From Chloroflexota bacterium (GTDB lineage Bacteria > Chloroflexota > Anaerolineae > 4572-78 > J111), in NCBI GenBank assembly GCA_016860845.1, contig BOKF01000007.1:248001-312000 (forward strand): a stretch of DNA of 64,000 nucleotides, written 5' to 3'. This document shows positions 1 to 9,375 of the stretch, piece by piece. The stretch's first letter is position 1; the number at the start of each line of letters is the position of its first letter. The notes beneath the pieces are model-generated. The model did not search any database, was not told the origin of the DNA, and saw only the letters and a list, made by a program, of their open reading frames with translations. The position numbers and the translations under genes are program-made.

Positions 1-2
1 CC

Positions 3-2747
3 CTGCGCCAATACCAGGACTGTCTCGAGGCGTTGGCGTCCCACAGCGTGTCGCCTCATCCCGAAACCGAAGCCCTGTACCGGCAGATTATGAGCGGCCA
101 GGTGTCGCCGCCGCCCGCAGCCAAGCCTAAACCGGTTTGGCTGCCTCCCGCGCCTATTGCCGTTGAAATGGAACGAAGTACCCCTCTGGCCGGACGGAGG
201 GCGGAATTGGCGAACCTCCAAAGCAGGATGCAGGCGGCCCGGCAGGGTCAGGGCTGTACCATCTTGTTGGCTGGGGAAACGGGCGTGGGCAAAACCAGGC
301 TGGCCTATGAAGCTTTGCGCTTTGCCGCGCTGGTTGGTATGCCAACCCTTATCGGCGCAGCCTATGAAGAGGAAGGGCCTCTGCCCTATCAACCCTTCAT
401 CGAAGCCTTTGAGCGTTACCTGGGAGAGCAGCACCGGCCACCCGAACAGCACCCGATCACCCACTACCAACCGCTGGGATCAAGTGATCCTCAACAGGAA
501 CATTCTGCCCTGTTTAAGGCTACCGCCACTTTTCTGACAACCCTGACTGCCCAGGCCCCGGTAGTTCTGTTATTGGATGATCTGCATGCTGCCGACGAAG
601 CCAGCCTGAGTCTTTTCCATTTTCTGGCCCGGCAGACCCGCTCGACCCCCCTCATCTTGCTGGCCACCTATCGAACCGACCTGGCAACGCGACCTGCCTC
701 CCCCTTCGACCGCCTGCTCAATGCGCTTTACCGCGAGCAGTTAAGCCAGGTGTATCATCTCACCCCTTTAGCGGAGCAAGACGGTGCTCAAATCATCAAC
801 CATATCCTGGAAGGCGCAGCCGACCCGGCTCTGATCAAGGCTATCGCCGAACTGGCCGAGGGCAACCCCTTTTGCACGCAAGAGATCACCCGGGCGATGC
901 TTAAGGACGATCATCTGATTCAAGAAGCAGGCCAATGGCGAATGAGACCGGGCGTTACCCCATCCGTCTCTGCTGAGCTTCAGGAATTGCTGCGGGAGCG
1001 CATGCACCGTTTTGGCTCGAATATTGAAGTGGTGCTCACAGCAGCAGCCATCATTGGGCGAGAATTTCGCTTTCCGGTATTACGAGTAGTGACCGATCTA
1101 CCTGACGGCGAATTGTTGGATGCTCTTGATGCCGCCCTCAGAGGTCATCTTTTGGAGGAAACGGAAGCGGGCTATCGTTTTCGTCACTCCCTGATCCGCC
1201 ATACCCTGTATGATGGGCTTAGCCAGGTCCGGCGGACTTGGCTGCACAGGCGGGTTGCAGAGGCCATTGAGACTTTGTATGGTTCCCAGCCCGACCGTCT
1301 CCGGCTGCATGTGGAATCGCTGGCGTTTCACTATAGCTTGAGCGATCAGCAGGGGCAGGCTTTGCCTTATCTGATCCAAGCGGGACATAAAGCCATAGCT
1401 GTTTATGCCCTTGAAATGGCCGCTGCCTACTTTGAACAGGCCCTGAAGCTGATGGATGAATCGGCTCTGGCTAAGCCAGACCAACGCTGGCACATTCTGA
1501 CACAATTGGCCTGGTGTTCTTATATTCTGGCCGATTCGCGCCAAGCCGTAGCCTATGTTGACCAGGCGCTCGCTTTGGCGGCAACCGAAAATTGGCAGCC
1601 CGTCCCGAAAGAAAAAATACAACTGTATCTGCAAGCCGCCTTCGCCCTGATTACTACCGGCGATATGAATGCTGCGCAGCCCTACCTGGAAGCGGTTCAA
1701 GCGGAAGTAGGCGAAATGGTCGAGGAGTCGGTTGAGTATGCCGATTTGTTGTATTATGTGGCCTTGTGGCACTGGCATCGGGATGAATATCAACAGGCTT
1801 ATGCCATAGCTCAACGTTGTTTAAGGGTTGCTAAAAGCCTGGATGCGCCTGATGTGCTGGCTCGCGCCTATGAAGTTCTGGCCTTGGCGGCTCATTCACT
1901 GGGCAAGTGGCAGGAGGGGCTGGGCTTTGAAGCCCAGCGTTCCGCGTTGACCGGGGCTAACCTTGATTTCTCCGTTGCCTTTGACGCTCATTTGTGTCTG
2001 TGGGAGTATCACCTGTATGGGGATAGGGCCTACGCGGAGGTCAAACATACGGTGGATCAAATGTTGCAGCAGGCGCAACGGATGGGCGCTCCTCGGGCAA
2101 TTGCCGTGTGCCAATCGGTCAATGGGGCGCTTGATTATCAGGTCGGCCGCTGGTCAGAAGCAGAAGCGGCCCTCAGAGCATCAATTCAACTGAATCGCCA
2201 ACTGGGTGCGGCCTCTGGTGAAGCGGTAGCCAGCCAGCGGCTGGGAGATCTGCTGACAGTCCGGGGCCGGCTGGAGGAGAGTCGCTCGATTTTGGAAGAG
2301 GGTGTGCTGGCGGCTGAACGGGCGCACCTGCGCTCACACTGCCAGACCCGGATTTATGCGGCGCTGGCGCGCAACCGGCTGGCAGCCGGTGATTTGACGG
2401 CCGCCGACCAATCCCTGGTCTTGGGGCTAACTGTCAGTGAGGCCCATGGACACTGCGGTACCTGCGAGTCACTGCTGCTGCCGGTGGCGGTGAGTATCCG
2501 CGTTGCCCAGGGAGACCTGACCAGTGCGGAAACCTTTGCCGGCCACCTGGACAAAGCAGCCTCCCGCTACGGCAGCCGCACCTGGCTGGCGCTGGCCAGT
2601 CGGGCTAGGGGAGAATTGGCCGCCGCCCAAGGCGAGATTGAAGCGGCGCTGGGCTGCTTCAAAGAGGCCCAGGCCGGTTTCCAGGCCGCCGGAAACGAGG
2701 TCGAAGTGACCCGCTGCCAGGAGGCTCTGGCCCGGCTCAGCAGCTAA
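3..2747 (+). CDS. BTAD/AAA-ATPase/TPR transcriptional regulator, 5' end missing
   Basis: The reading frame is open from the window edge, so the N-terminal DNA-binding part lies outside. The first visible residues (LRQYQDCLEAL) are the typical end of a bacterial transcriptional activator (BTAD) domain. An NB-ARC/AAA domain follows with Walker A (GETGVGKTR) about 85 residues in and Walker B (VVLLLDDLHAADE). The last 500 residues are helical TPR-like repeats. Proteins of this SARP/MalT-like plan bind DNA and switch on transcription after nucleotide-dependent assembly; the signal sensed is unknown. The stop codon overlaps the end of a truncated glycosyltransferase on the other strand, which suggests a recombination joint. 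Family assignment is firm, target genes unknown. Confidence 0.85.
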   Translation: MRQYQDCLEALASHSVSPHPETEALYRQIMSGQVSPPPAAKPKPVWLPPAPIAVEMERSTPLAGRRAELANLQSRMQAARQGQGCTILLAGETGVGKTRLAYEALRFAALVGMPTLIGAAYEEEGPLPYQPFIEAFERYLGEQHRPPEQHPITHYQPLGSSDPQQEHSALFKATATFLTTLTAQAPVVLLLDDLHAADEASLSLFHFLARQTRSTPLILLATYRTDLATRPASPFDRLLNALYREQLSQVYHLTPLAEQDGAQIINHILEGAADPALIKAIAELAEGNPFCTQEITRAMLKDDHLIQEAGQWRMRPGVTPSVSAELQELLRERMHRFGSNIEVVLTAAAIIGREFRFPVLRVVTDLPDGELLDALDAALRGHLLEETEAGYRFRHSLIRHTLYDGLSQVRRTWLHRRVAEAIETLYGSQPDRLRLHVESLAFHYSLSDQQGQALPYLIQAGHKAIAVYALEMAAAYFEQALKLMDESALAKPDQRWHILTQLAWCSYILADSRQAVAYVDQALALAATENWQPVPKEKIQLYLQAAFALITTGDMNAAQPYLEAVQAEVGEMVEESVEYADLLYYVALWHWHRDEYQQAYAIAQRCLRVAKSLDAPDVLARAYEVLALAAHSLGKWQEGLGFEAQRSALTGANLDFSVAFDAHLCLWEYHLYGDRAYAEVKHTVDQMLQQAQRMGAPRAIAVCQSVNGALDYQVGRWSEAEAALRASIQLNRQLGAASGEAVASQRLGDLLTVRGRLEESRSILEEGVLAAERAHLRSHCQTRIYAALARNRLAAGDLTAADQSLVLGLTVSEAHGHCGTCESLLLPVAVSIRVAQGDLTSAETFAGHLDKAASRYGSRTWLALASRARGELAAAQGEIEAALGCFKEAQAGFQAAGNEVEVTRCQEALARLSS

Positions 2748-2956
2748 CCGAGCTTCGAATATTGGCATTCGAGCTGCTGCAAATAAGCCCTGGCTTCCGG
2801 GTCCGGCGAAGCGTCATCCATCAACACGATCCGCCAGTTGGGGTCTGTCTGCTGAAAAATACCGTTTAGTGCTGCTTCCAGGTGGTGCCGCGTCTGCCGG
2901 AAATCCGGCGACCAGTGCGGAATGACAAAAGCAGCAGGCGCACTCGCAAAATTCAT
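2744..2956 (-). pseudogene. GT2-family glycosyltransferase, N-terminal stump
   Basis: This 70-codon frame begins with a good ribosome site (AAAGGGGGG, about 5 bases before ATG) and reads as the start of a family-2 glycosyltransferase: a beta strand, then HLEAALNGIFQQTDPNWRIV and the nucleotide-binding LMDDASPD motif. Intact GT2 proteins run to about 250-350 residues, so only the first quarter remains. It stops within the last codon of the regulator on the opposite strand. I read it as the relic of a gene cut off by rearrangement; a small functional peptide is unlikely. Confidence 0.6.
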
Positions 2957-3022
2957 TTGACCCCCCTTTCAGATAAGCAAGCGCTGCCACTCCCTCTCCA
3001 GGATTAGCCTCTCCCTGTGAGT

Positions 3023-3050
3023 TTGTGCTGACCGGTTATCTGTTTATAAT
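3023..3050 (+). promoter_or_regulatory. Candidate sigma-70-type promoter for the antiporter gene
   Basis: A perfect -10 box TATAAT lies at 3045-3050. A weak -35 (TTGTGC, 3023-3028) sits 16 bases upstream. The antiporter start is about 75 bases downstream. Support is by motif only. Confidence 0.45.
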
Positions 3051-3124
3051 ACGGCAAATTTTGAGTTGGGCCAATTGCGCACCAGCAATAAAATACAAAT
3101 AGAGCCGTCATAAGGGGAAATTAG

Positions 3125-4819
3125 ATGCATGGGCTGATCGAAGATATTGGTATTGTCGTGGTGGTGGCGACCATTATTGGCCTCATCACCCACAAACTAA
3201 AGCAGCCGATTATCCTGGGCTACCTGATTGCCGGGGTCATCGTCGGGCCGGAAATCGGGCGGCAGTTGATTACCGAACCGGAGAATATCGAAGTCATCTC
3301 CGAAATCGGCCTGATCCTGCTCCTCTTCATCATCGGCCTTGAATTGGATTTGAACTCCCTCATCACCTCGGGCAGACGGCTGGCTGTGGTCGGAGCAGGC
3401 CAGTTTGTTATCTGTGTTTTGTTAGGGCTGGTTGTTTTCTCGGTCTCCGGTTTTAACAGCGGCGAGGGCGGCTTAGATGTGTTGTATGTGGCGCTACTGT
3501 GCGCGTTAAGCAGCACGGCGATTGTCATTAAGTCGCTCAATGATAAATTTGAACTTGATACCCTGCACGGCAAGCTGTCGGTCGGTATTTTAATCATTCA
3601 AGACCTGTGGGCCATCGTCATCCTGGCGCTTCAGCCCAATTTCAACAACTTCCAATTCAGTCTCATCGGCCTGGCGATCCTCAAAAGTGTGCTGCTGGTG
3701 GGGGTTGGCTTTCTGGTCAGCAAATATGTGCTTAAGAATATCTTTGAGTCGATCTCCAAATCGCCGGAGATGGTCGTGTCTGTCTCGATTGGCTGGGCGG
3801 CCCTGGTCGCCGGGGCGGCTGGATTGATTGGCCTGTCCAAAGAAATGGGGGCTTTGATTGCCGGGGTTTCGATTTCGACCTTTCCTTACAGCATTCACGT
3901 CACGGCAAAAACCCTGCCCCTGCGTGATTTCTTCCTGACCTTGTTTTTTGTCTCCCTGGGAATGGAAATCATTGCCCCTGAAACTTCGGTGATCCTGGCT
4001 AGTTTGGGTCTGAGCGCGTTTATTATCTTCTCCCGCTTTGCCAGTATTCTGCCCCTGGCTTTGAAGACCGGCGCCAGCCTGCGGACCGCTTTTATCTCTT
4101 CCTTAAACCTGGCCCAGTTGAGCGAATTTTCCCTGGTCGTGGCTTCGATTGGCCTGGGGCTGGGGCATATCCAGGAATTGACCTTCGCCATTTTGATCTA
4201 CACGATGGCTTTCACTTCCATCGTTTCGTCGTACCTGATTAAATATAACTACCAAATCTACCATCAGTTTGAGCATCTGCTGGAGCGCTTACACTGGCGC
4301 AGCCGGGGCGCAGCCCGCTCCGAGGCAGGCGAGCACAAAGCCCATCCTATTGTCATTCTGGGCTACCATCGCGGCGCTCAATCTCTGGTTGAAACTCTAT
4401 CAGAGCAGTACCCGCAGGTACTTGATAAAATTCTGGTAGTGGATTTCAATGTCGAAGCGCTGCGAGAGCTGCAAGACAGGCAGGTCGCCAGCGTTTTTGG
4501 CGACATCAGTCATCTCGACACGCTGGAACATGTTCACTTGCAGGAGGCTGAGGTCATTATCTCGACCATTCCCGATGCGCTGTTGAAAGGGATCAATAAC
4601 CTGGCCCTGGTCAAAGCCTGCCGGGCCCTGGCGCCCAATGCTACCCTTATTGCCACCGCCGATTTACCGGAGCAAGTTCGCGAGTTAAAGCATGCCGGGG
4701 CCAATGAGGTGATCTTGCCTTACTCGATGGCCGGGGAATACCTGGCCAATTACCTCGGCACGGTTATAGCGGACCAGCTCGAACTGGACGAACCTCTGGA
4801 GGACACCGTGTCAGCCTGA
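3125..4819 (+). CDS. KefB-type monovalent cation/proton antiporter (CPA2) with TrkA-N domain
   Basis: An inner-membrane exchanger expected to swap K+ or Na+ for protons. The first ~390 residues hold about 11-13 hydrophobic segments of the Na_H_exchanger fold, including the LIAGVIVGPEIG signature near residue 36. From about residue 410 a cytoplasmic Rossmann-like TrkA-N domain follows (HPIVILGYHRG, then VVDFN and GDISH), which in this family senses nucleotide. The dinucleotide loop reads GYHRGA rather than GxGxxG. Start is supported by AAGGGGAA about 7 bases before ATG. No KefG/KefF partner is adjacent, so whether this is a glutathione-gated system or a plain antiporter cannot be told. Confidence 0.88.
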   Translation: MHGLIEDIGIVVVVATIIGLITHKLKQPIILGYLIAGVIVGPEIGRQLITEPENIEVISEIGLILLLFIIGLELDLNSLITSGRRLAVVGAGQFVICVLLGLVVFSVSGFNSGEGGLDVLYVALLCALSSTAIVIKSLNDKFELDTLHGKLSVGILIIQDLWAIVILALQPNFNNFQFSLIGLAILKSVLLVGVGFLVSKYVLKNIFESISKSPEMVVSVSIGWAALVAGAAGLIGLSKEMGALIAGVSISTFPYSIHVTAKTLPLRDFFLTLFFVSLGMEIIAPETSVILASLGLSAFIIFSRFASILPLALKTGASLRTAFISSLNLAQLSEFSLVVASIGLGLGHIQELTFAILIYTMAFTSIVSSYLIKYNYQIYHQFEHLLERLHWRSRGAARSEAGEHKAHPIVILGYHRGAQSLVETLSEQYPQVLDKILVVDFNVEALRELQDRQVASVFGDISHLDTLEHVHLQEAEVIISTIPDALLKGINNLALVKACRALAPNATLIATADLPEQVRELKHAGANEVILPYSMAGEYLANYLGTVIADQLELDEPLEDTVSA

Positions 4820-4885
4820 GACTGAGGACATTACAAAATGTTGCATTCATTTTTACATTTACCTCTGTAACTTTTATAAGTTTGT

Positions 4886-6175
4886 TTAGCTGGCTGGCAA
4901 TCGCCGCCGCTGCCTGGGTAGTGAGCCGGAAGGCTGCTCCCGATGAGTCAGATTGACCCACAAAGCACGGAGGATCGCTTTGAAGGGTGGAAAGTGGCGG
5001 ATATTGGCCAGGCGGGTGGTGTGCGGGCCGGTATATTGGCCCAGCCGCGGGTCGCGCACGGCAGCGGAATACATAAGCCGCTCGAAGAGATTGAAGGGGC
5101 GAACCTGGGCAAAATCGGCATCGCGGACAAAACGGCTGCCAAAGGCAGCAGCATGCTGCCGCCGATACTGTTCCAGGGCCTGGTCTAATTTCTCCGGGTG
5201 TGCCTTTACCAGTGCTTCAGCCGCAGCCTCGACCAGCCACTCCGCCGCCTGAATGGCCCAGCCAATGCCCTGGCCCCAGACCGGGTCGGGCGTTACGGTG
5301 GCATCCCCGACCAGAGCCAGGCCGGGCGCCGTGGGCCGGCGAGAGATGAGCGGCATGTCCAGCATACCAAGCACCTCTGAAACCTGCTCGGCGGCCCGGG
5401 GATTGGGTCCGTTGGGTAAGCGGTCAAAAAACCGAATAAAATTTCCTGGCACGTCTTGCTTGAACTCGGCCAGCTTTGATTTGGGTAAAGCACAGGCCAG
5501 CAAGGTCAAGCCGTCATCGTTGGGCAAGGCATAGGCAACCTCTGGCTCCAGATACCAGACCTGGTTCCGCTGGCCGGTAGCCAGGGTCAGGTTGCGGAAG
5601 TAAGCAAAGTAAATAAAGCGGTTGTTTGCTTTCACCTGGCTTGGTAGGCCGGCCAGTTCGGCGGTGCGCGAGTTACGGCCGTCGGCGCCCACCACCAATT
5701 GCGCCCGCAGTTCTAGCTGCTGCCGGTCAGGCCCCTCAGCCCGGATGCCGGAGATGCGATTATTAACGTAAACAAGCTCTCGTAAAGTCGTTCCTGGCCT
5801 GAAATCAACGCCCGGCGTAGCGGCCGCATGACGGCGCAGGATCGGGTCTAAGACCTCGCGGCGAATACTGTAGCCGTAAGAGTTGTTATCCTTTCGTGCT
5901 CCTGCCCCCAGCCAACCCCAGCGTGTCCAGGCTTGACCGCCATTGCGAATGCCTCCGGCCGCCTCGATGTCATCGGCAACGCCAAGCCGTTGCAGGGTCG
6001 GCACTGCGTTGGGTTGAAGATAATGCGTGCAGACTTTTTTGTAGGCATTGATGTCTTGCTGGCGCTCCAGTAAAGCCACCCGGAGGCCCTGGCGAGCAAA
6101 CAGAATGGCCGCTGTACAACCGCCCACACTCGCTCCTACGATAATTACGTCATAATGGCTGACTGATTGTTTCAT
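4886..6175 (-). CDS. FAD-dependent monooxygenase / geranylgeranyl-reductase-like oxidoreductase
   Basis: A cytoplasmic flavoprotein of 429 residues in the PHBH fold group. The N-terminal FAD site DVIIVGASVGGCTAAI is followed by the LLERQ acidic strand end; the second FAD motif is LALVGDATVTPDP near residue 295, followed by GQGIGWAIQAAEWL. Such enzymes hydroxylate aromatics or reduce isoprenoid double bonds with NAD(P)H; the substrate is not readable from sequence. It is transcribed towards the antiporter gene and has AGGG about 7 bases before ATG. No pathway partners sit next to it. Confidence 0.82.
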   Translation of the reverse strand: MKQSVSHYDVIIVGASVGGCTAAILFARQGLRVALLERQQDINAYKKVCTHYLQPNAVPTLQRLGVADDIEAAGGIRNGGQAWTRWGWLGAGARKDNNSYGYSIRREVLDPILRRHAAATPGVDFRPGTTLRELVYVNNRISGIRAEGPDRQQLELRAQLVVGADGRNSRTAELAGLPSQVKANNRFIYFAYFRNLTLATGQRNQVWYLEPEVAYALPNDDGLTLLACALPKSKLAEFKQDVPGNFIRFFDRLPNGPNPRAAEQVSEVLGMLDMPLISRRPTAPGLALVGDATVTPDPVWGQGIGWAIQAAEWLVEAAAEALVKAHPEKLDQALEQYRRQHAAAFGSRFVRDADFAQVRPFNLFERLMYSAAVRDPRLGQYTGPHTTRLANIRHFPPFKAILRALWVNLTHREQPSGSLPRQRRRLPAS

Positions 6176-6209
6176 TATTTTTCCCTTACCTTACAAGTCA
6201 TCTTTCTAT

Positions 6210-6431
6210 TTATCTATGTGAGTTTGCTATATCAGGGATCGCTGAACTACGCTGAGTCTGAATCCTCAATTGCTCTCTGGCAGCCGCCAGCAAGCGATGT
6301 GCAAGGTGACTCAAGAACTTAGCTCGACCCTGGCGCGCTTCCCTGGTGAGCCGCCAAATTTCGGCCTCGCGCTGCCGATCTTGTTGGTGAAGCTGGGCCA
6401 ACTTTAATAATAAATGTGGGTTTAACATCAT
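6210..6431 (-). CDS. Small unknown protein
   Basis: A 73-residue, charged, mostly helical protein that I do not recognise. It is rich in Arg, Gln and Leu and has no membrane segment. A ribosome site (GAAAGGA) lies about 7 bases upstream of ATG. It lies 24 bases after another small gene on the same strand, so the two are probably co-transcribed. Short length makes it uncertain, but the ribosome site and operon spacing favour a real gene. Confidence 0.5.
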   Translation of the reverse strand: MMLNPHLLLKLAQLHQQDRQREAEIWRLTREARQGRAKFLSHLAHRLLAAAREQLRIQTQRSSAIPDIANSHR

Positions 6432-6455
6432 TTTTGATCCTTTCTACGGCTGTAC

Positions 6456-6677
6456 TTAGGCATCCATCCCATAGGCCAAAGCTTTCCAGGCCTCATCTCT
6501 AAGTTTGGATAGGGCGATCAAGTGCAACGTGGTTTTTGTTAAATCGGATTGTTTCGCTTTAAGCTGGATAATTCGCTCTTGAATAACTTCGACCGTGGTC
6601 TTGTCGGCGATCATTTGCTGGACAGCGGTTATATCCGCCTCAATTTCGTAAAAACGCTGGGTCAACTTGTTGCTCAT
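6456..6677 (-). CDS. Small coiled-coil protein of unknown function
   Basis: A 73-residue protein with heptad-like spacing of hydrophobic residues through most of its length (FYEIEADITAVQQMIADKT and onward), so a coiled-coil or helical hairpin is likely. AAAGGGG precedes the ATG by about 9 bases. It sits between two other short minus-strand genes. No family recognised. Confidence 0.55.
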   Translation of the reverse strand: MSNKLTQRFYEIEADITAVQQMIADKTTVEVIQERIIQLKAKQSDLTKTTLHLIALSKLRDEAWKALAYGMDA

Positions 6678-6699
6678 GGTGAATGAACCCCTTTCTTCT

Positions 6700-7011
6700 T
6701 TAGTTAAGTAAGTATGTCCTTACTATATCCACTCCTCGCACCGAGAACGTTGCTGCAAGCGCACCAAAATGCGTTCCACCGGAGGTCATCGTGAATTGAC
6801 CGGGACTGGCTTGACTGTAACTGGCCCCCAATATCTGTTCAACCTGCGTCAATGCAGGTAAAGCCAAATGAGCTGGCCAAATTAGAGAGTGCTGACTGCT
6901 GGAGGTTGCCTTAAAATGGAGATACTGGGTCAGGTGGCGCAGGTTGTATTCGCCGGTCTGCTGGAAACGCGCCAGGTCGTGCTTGTACTCAGTCTTTGCC
7001 TGAGTGTTCAT
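6700..7011 (-). CDS. Small unknown protein
   Basis: The chosen start (ATG at 7011) has AAGAGG seven bases upstream; a longer frame to 7155 exists but lacks a ribosome site. The 103-residue product begins MNTQAKTEYKHDLARF and ends in a Gly/Thr-rich stretch. I recognise no family. It heads a run of three short minus-strand genes, which may form one transcript. Confidence 0.5.
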   Translation of the reverse strand: MNTQAKTEYKHDLARFQQTGEYNLRHLTQYLHFKATSSSQHSLIWPAHLALPALTQVEQILGASYSQASPGQFTMTSGGTHFGALAATFSVRGVDIVRTYLLN

Positions 7012-7234
7012 CGGCTGCCTCTTGAGAATTCGGGGGCAACCAATTCGTCTCCGAAAAGCTCCTCCCAGAGGCTGTCTGCGATCAGGCCGCACGAGACCGG
7101 CTGCCCGCCGGATGTGCGTTTGGACATCTTGCAAGTTCTCAGCGTGGTAATTCATAAAGACTTGTCAATTCTGGACCGAATCGGCTACAATGGTCTTCCT
7201 TATCCAGACTGTAAATGAAAGGGCTACTTAAAAA

Positions 7235-8218
7235 ATGGAGACAGGACGAGATTTTAACCTGGGGGTGATGTTCAGACGTGAGCATGCCCCTGAACATCTG
7301 CCCGATTTCGCCCGCCGGGCCGAAGAGGCCGGTTTTGGTGAACTGTGGGTGGTCGAGGATTGTTTCTATACCAGCGGTATCGCCAGCGCCGTTGCGGCGC
7401 TGGCCTGCACGGATTCCATCACCGTCGGGTTGGGCATCATGCCGGCAGTGGTGCGTAATCCGGTTTTTGCCGCCATGGAAATCGCTACGCTCGCCCGCCT
7501 TTACCCCGAACGGTTTTTGCCGGGTTTTGGTCACGGCGTGGCCGGTTGGATGAAGCAGATCGGCGCGTTTCCCACCTCCCAGCTCAAGGCCCTGGAGGAA
7601 GTGGTGGTCACCGTGCGCCGGCTGCTCGCCGGCGATGAAGTAACGTTTGATGGGACGGAAGTTCAGCTTGATAAGGCCAAACTGGTGCATCCTCCGCAGC
7701 AACCACCACCCATCTCACTGGGGGTCAGGGGGGCCAAATCGCTGGCGCTGGCCGGACGGGTGGCCGACGGCACCATCCTGGCCGAATATGCCGCCCCGGA
7801 GTATGTCACATGGGCGCGGGCACAGATTACGACCGGCCAGCAAGAAGCGGGGCGGACTGTTCCCCACCGTCTCACGGTTTTTGCCTTTACCTGTGTAGAC
7901 GATGCTGGCGCCGCCCGTCGGCAGCTACGTCCCCTGGTCGCGTCGGCTCTCGCTGCCGGTAAAATTGACGCCCAGATTGCGCCGCTGGGCATTCTCCCCA
8001 AAGTTCAGGAATTGAGGGAAAATGGAGGCAGGCAGCGCCTGGAAGAAGATATGCCTGATGAGTGGCTCGATAAACTGGCGATTGTGGGGAGGCCCGCCGA
8101 ATGTGTTCAGGCCGTTCACCGACTGGTAGAAGCCGGAGCCGATACGGTTGTACTGGTACCGTTACCGGGCAAGAGTTTAAGTGAGATAGATGTTTTTGCT
8201 CGTCACCTGCTCTCGTAG
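7235..8218 (+). CDS. Luciferase-like (LLM class) flavin-dependent oxidoreductase
   Basis: A 327-residue TIM-barrel enzyme of the bacterial luciferase / F420-dependent reductase superfamily. Typical landmarks are FARRAEEAGFGELWVVED near residue 26, LGIMPAVVRNP, the LYPERFLPGFGHG strand and the late segment LALAGRVADGTILAEYA. It resembles the methylene-tetrahydromethanopterin-reductase-like branch, which uses FMN or F420; which cofactor is used here cannot be decided. It stands alone, divergent from the small-gene cluster. Confidence 0.85.
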   Translation: METGRDFNLGVMFRREHAPEHLPDFARRAEEAGFGELWVVEDCFYTSGIASAVAALACTDSITVGLGIMPAVVRNPVFAAMEIATLARLYPERFLPGFGHGVAGWMKQIGAFPTSQLKALEEVVVTVRRLLAGDEVTFDGTEVQLDKAKLVHPPQQPPPISLGVRGAKSLALAGRVADGTILAEYAAPEYVTWARAQITTGQQEAGRTVPHRLTVFAFTCVDDAGAARRQLRPLVASALAAGKIDAQIAPLGILPKVQELRENGGRQRLEEDMPDEWLDKLAIVGRPAECVQAVHRLVEAGADTVVLVPLPGKSLSEIDVFARHLLS

Positions 8219-8362
8219 GAGATGAGAAATTAAACAAACATAGTTTGATGTAATTTCTCTGTCCGTTCTCCAGTGGAAAAGACCCCACTCTTAGACCTAG
8301 AAACCGGTGTCTGAAGAAGTGCAAACATAGTGATCGTTAAGTTACAATTGAAAGGATCAGAG

Positions 8363-9214
8363 ATGTTAAGATTAACCGGAAACCGGGTCGCCTGGCCTGC
8401 CCCTGATCTGACAAATTTGGAAGACCTGCGGGGCCAGCTAACCAACCGTCTGGCCATGTTGCTCATCGGGGCGAGTGGGTTGGCCATGTGGTTGGCTTTG
8501 CCTCAAAATCCCTTTTCGCTCGTTGTCTTCGTTTTTTTGGCCGGGCTGTTGAGCCTGGGATTGGGTGTGTATACGCTGGTGGCCCTGCGCCCCGCCCTGG
8601 CCCGGCATCTGCTTGTCTGGGGCCTTGCTGTCGCGCTGCTGGTCGCCATGGCCCTGTTTGCCGGCTCCTGGCTGCCATTTTGGGGAGCGCCGTTGATCTT
8701 TGTTAGCGCGATGCTCATTGCAGGGAGCGAGTTCACCGCAGCGATTGGCGTCGGACTGGCGGCAGGCTGGCTGGTCTGGAACGAGAGCCGGATGTATGCC
8801 CTGCCCGGCTTATGGGTAGAACTGACCCTGAGTGTAGCGGTAGCACGGCTGACCGTCCATACCCTGTATACTACTCTGTATTGGACGCGAAACATGCAGC
8901 AGCGCGCCGACCAGCTCCTCGAAGAAGTCCGCAATCAACGGGTTGAACTGAGCCGCACCCTCAAATCGTCCGAGATTGCCAATTCGCTCCTGCGCCGGAC
9001 CCAGCAGGAACTCATCACGGCGCGCCGGCAGGCCGAGGAGGCCCTGGCCCAGCACGGCAACCAGGTGGTCATCCGCCACCTTGGTGGATTAAAAACAAGC
9101 GACGTTTTGCGTTGTTTGAGCGCCGTCGTCGAAATCTTGCAGCCTCGCTATGACGAACGGTCTGTGCTGGCTGAAGTTGGAGCAGACGGCCGTCCGCGCC
9201 TACTGGTTTCGTAA
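8363..9214 (+). CDS. Membrane sensor protein resembling a histidine kinase that lost its catalytic core
   Basis: ATG at 8363 follows AAAGGA by six bases. After about 25 residues come five or six hydrophobic segments (roughly residues 30-165), then a long coiled coil (QQRADQLLEEVRNQRVELS and on) as found before the HisKA domain of Chloroflexota kinases. Where the H-box and HATPase should begin, the protein instead ends after about 60 residues with no kinase motif. It could be a truncated kinase relic or a membrane-anchored signalling scaffold. A receiver protein lies just downstream on the opposite strand. Confidence 0.6.
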   Translation: MLRLTGNRVAWPAPDLTNLEDLRGQLTNRLAMLLIGASGLAMWLALPQNPFSLVVFVFLAGLLSLGLGVYTLVALRPALARHLLVWGLAVALLVAMALFAGSWLPFWGAPLIFVSAMLIAGSEFTAAIGVGLAAGWLVWNESRMYALPGLWVELTLSVAVARLTVHTLYTTLYWTRNMQQRADQLLEEVRNQRVELSRTLKSSEIANSLLRRTQQELITARRQAEEALAQHGNQVVIRHLGGLKTSDVLRCLSAVVEILQPRYDERSVLAEVGADGRPRLLVS

Positions 9215-9246
9215 ATAACTCAAGTTGTCGTCTAACTGCAAAAGAT

Positions 9247-9333
9247 CACCCTTCGATATGCCTTCGGCACTCAGGATGATCTTCGTCGCATCCCGAGTAG
9301 TCCTGAGCAAAGCGAAGGGCGTATCGAGGGGTG
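9247..9333. repeat. Palindromic intergenic repeat, copy 1
   Basis: Arms of about 33 bases (9247-9280 and 9300-9333) are imperfect inverted copies built around CCCTTCGATA and TATCGAGGGG with inner TCAGGATGA/TCCTGAGCA. A related element lies at 36160-36260 (CGATACG and CGTATCG arms). It resembles REP-type dispersed palindromes and sits between two gene 3' ends, where it may also stop transcription. Confidence 0.6.
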
Positions 9334-9375
9334 CAGCGAAAAAGATAACAGTTTGGGTAAAAGGACTGATTCTGT

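Noticed and set aside
1098..1814. 238-codon frame antisense to the first regulator
   Set aside because: Shadow of the TPR region; no domain or ribosome site.
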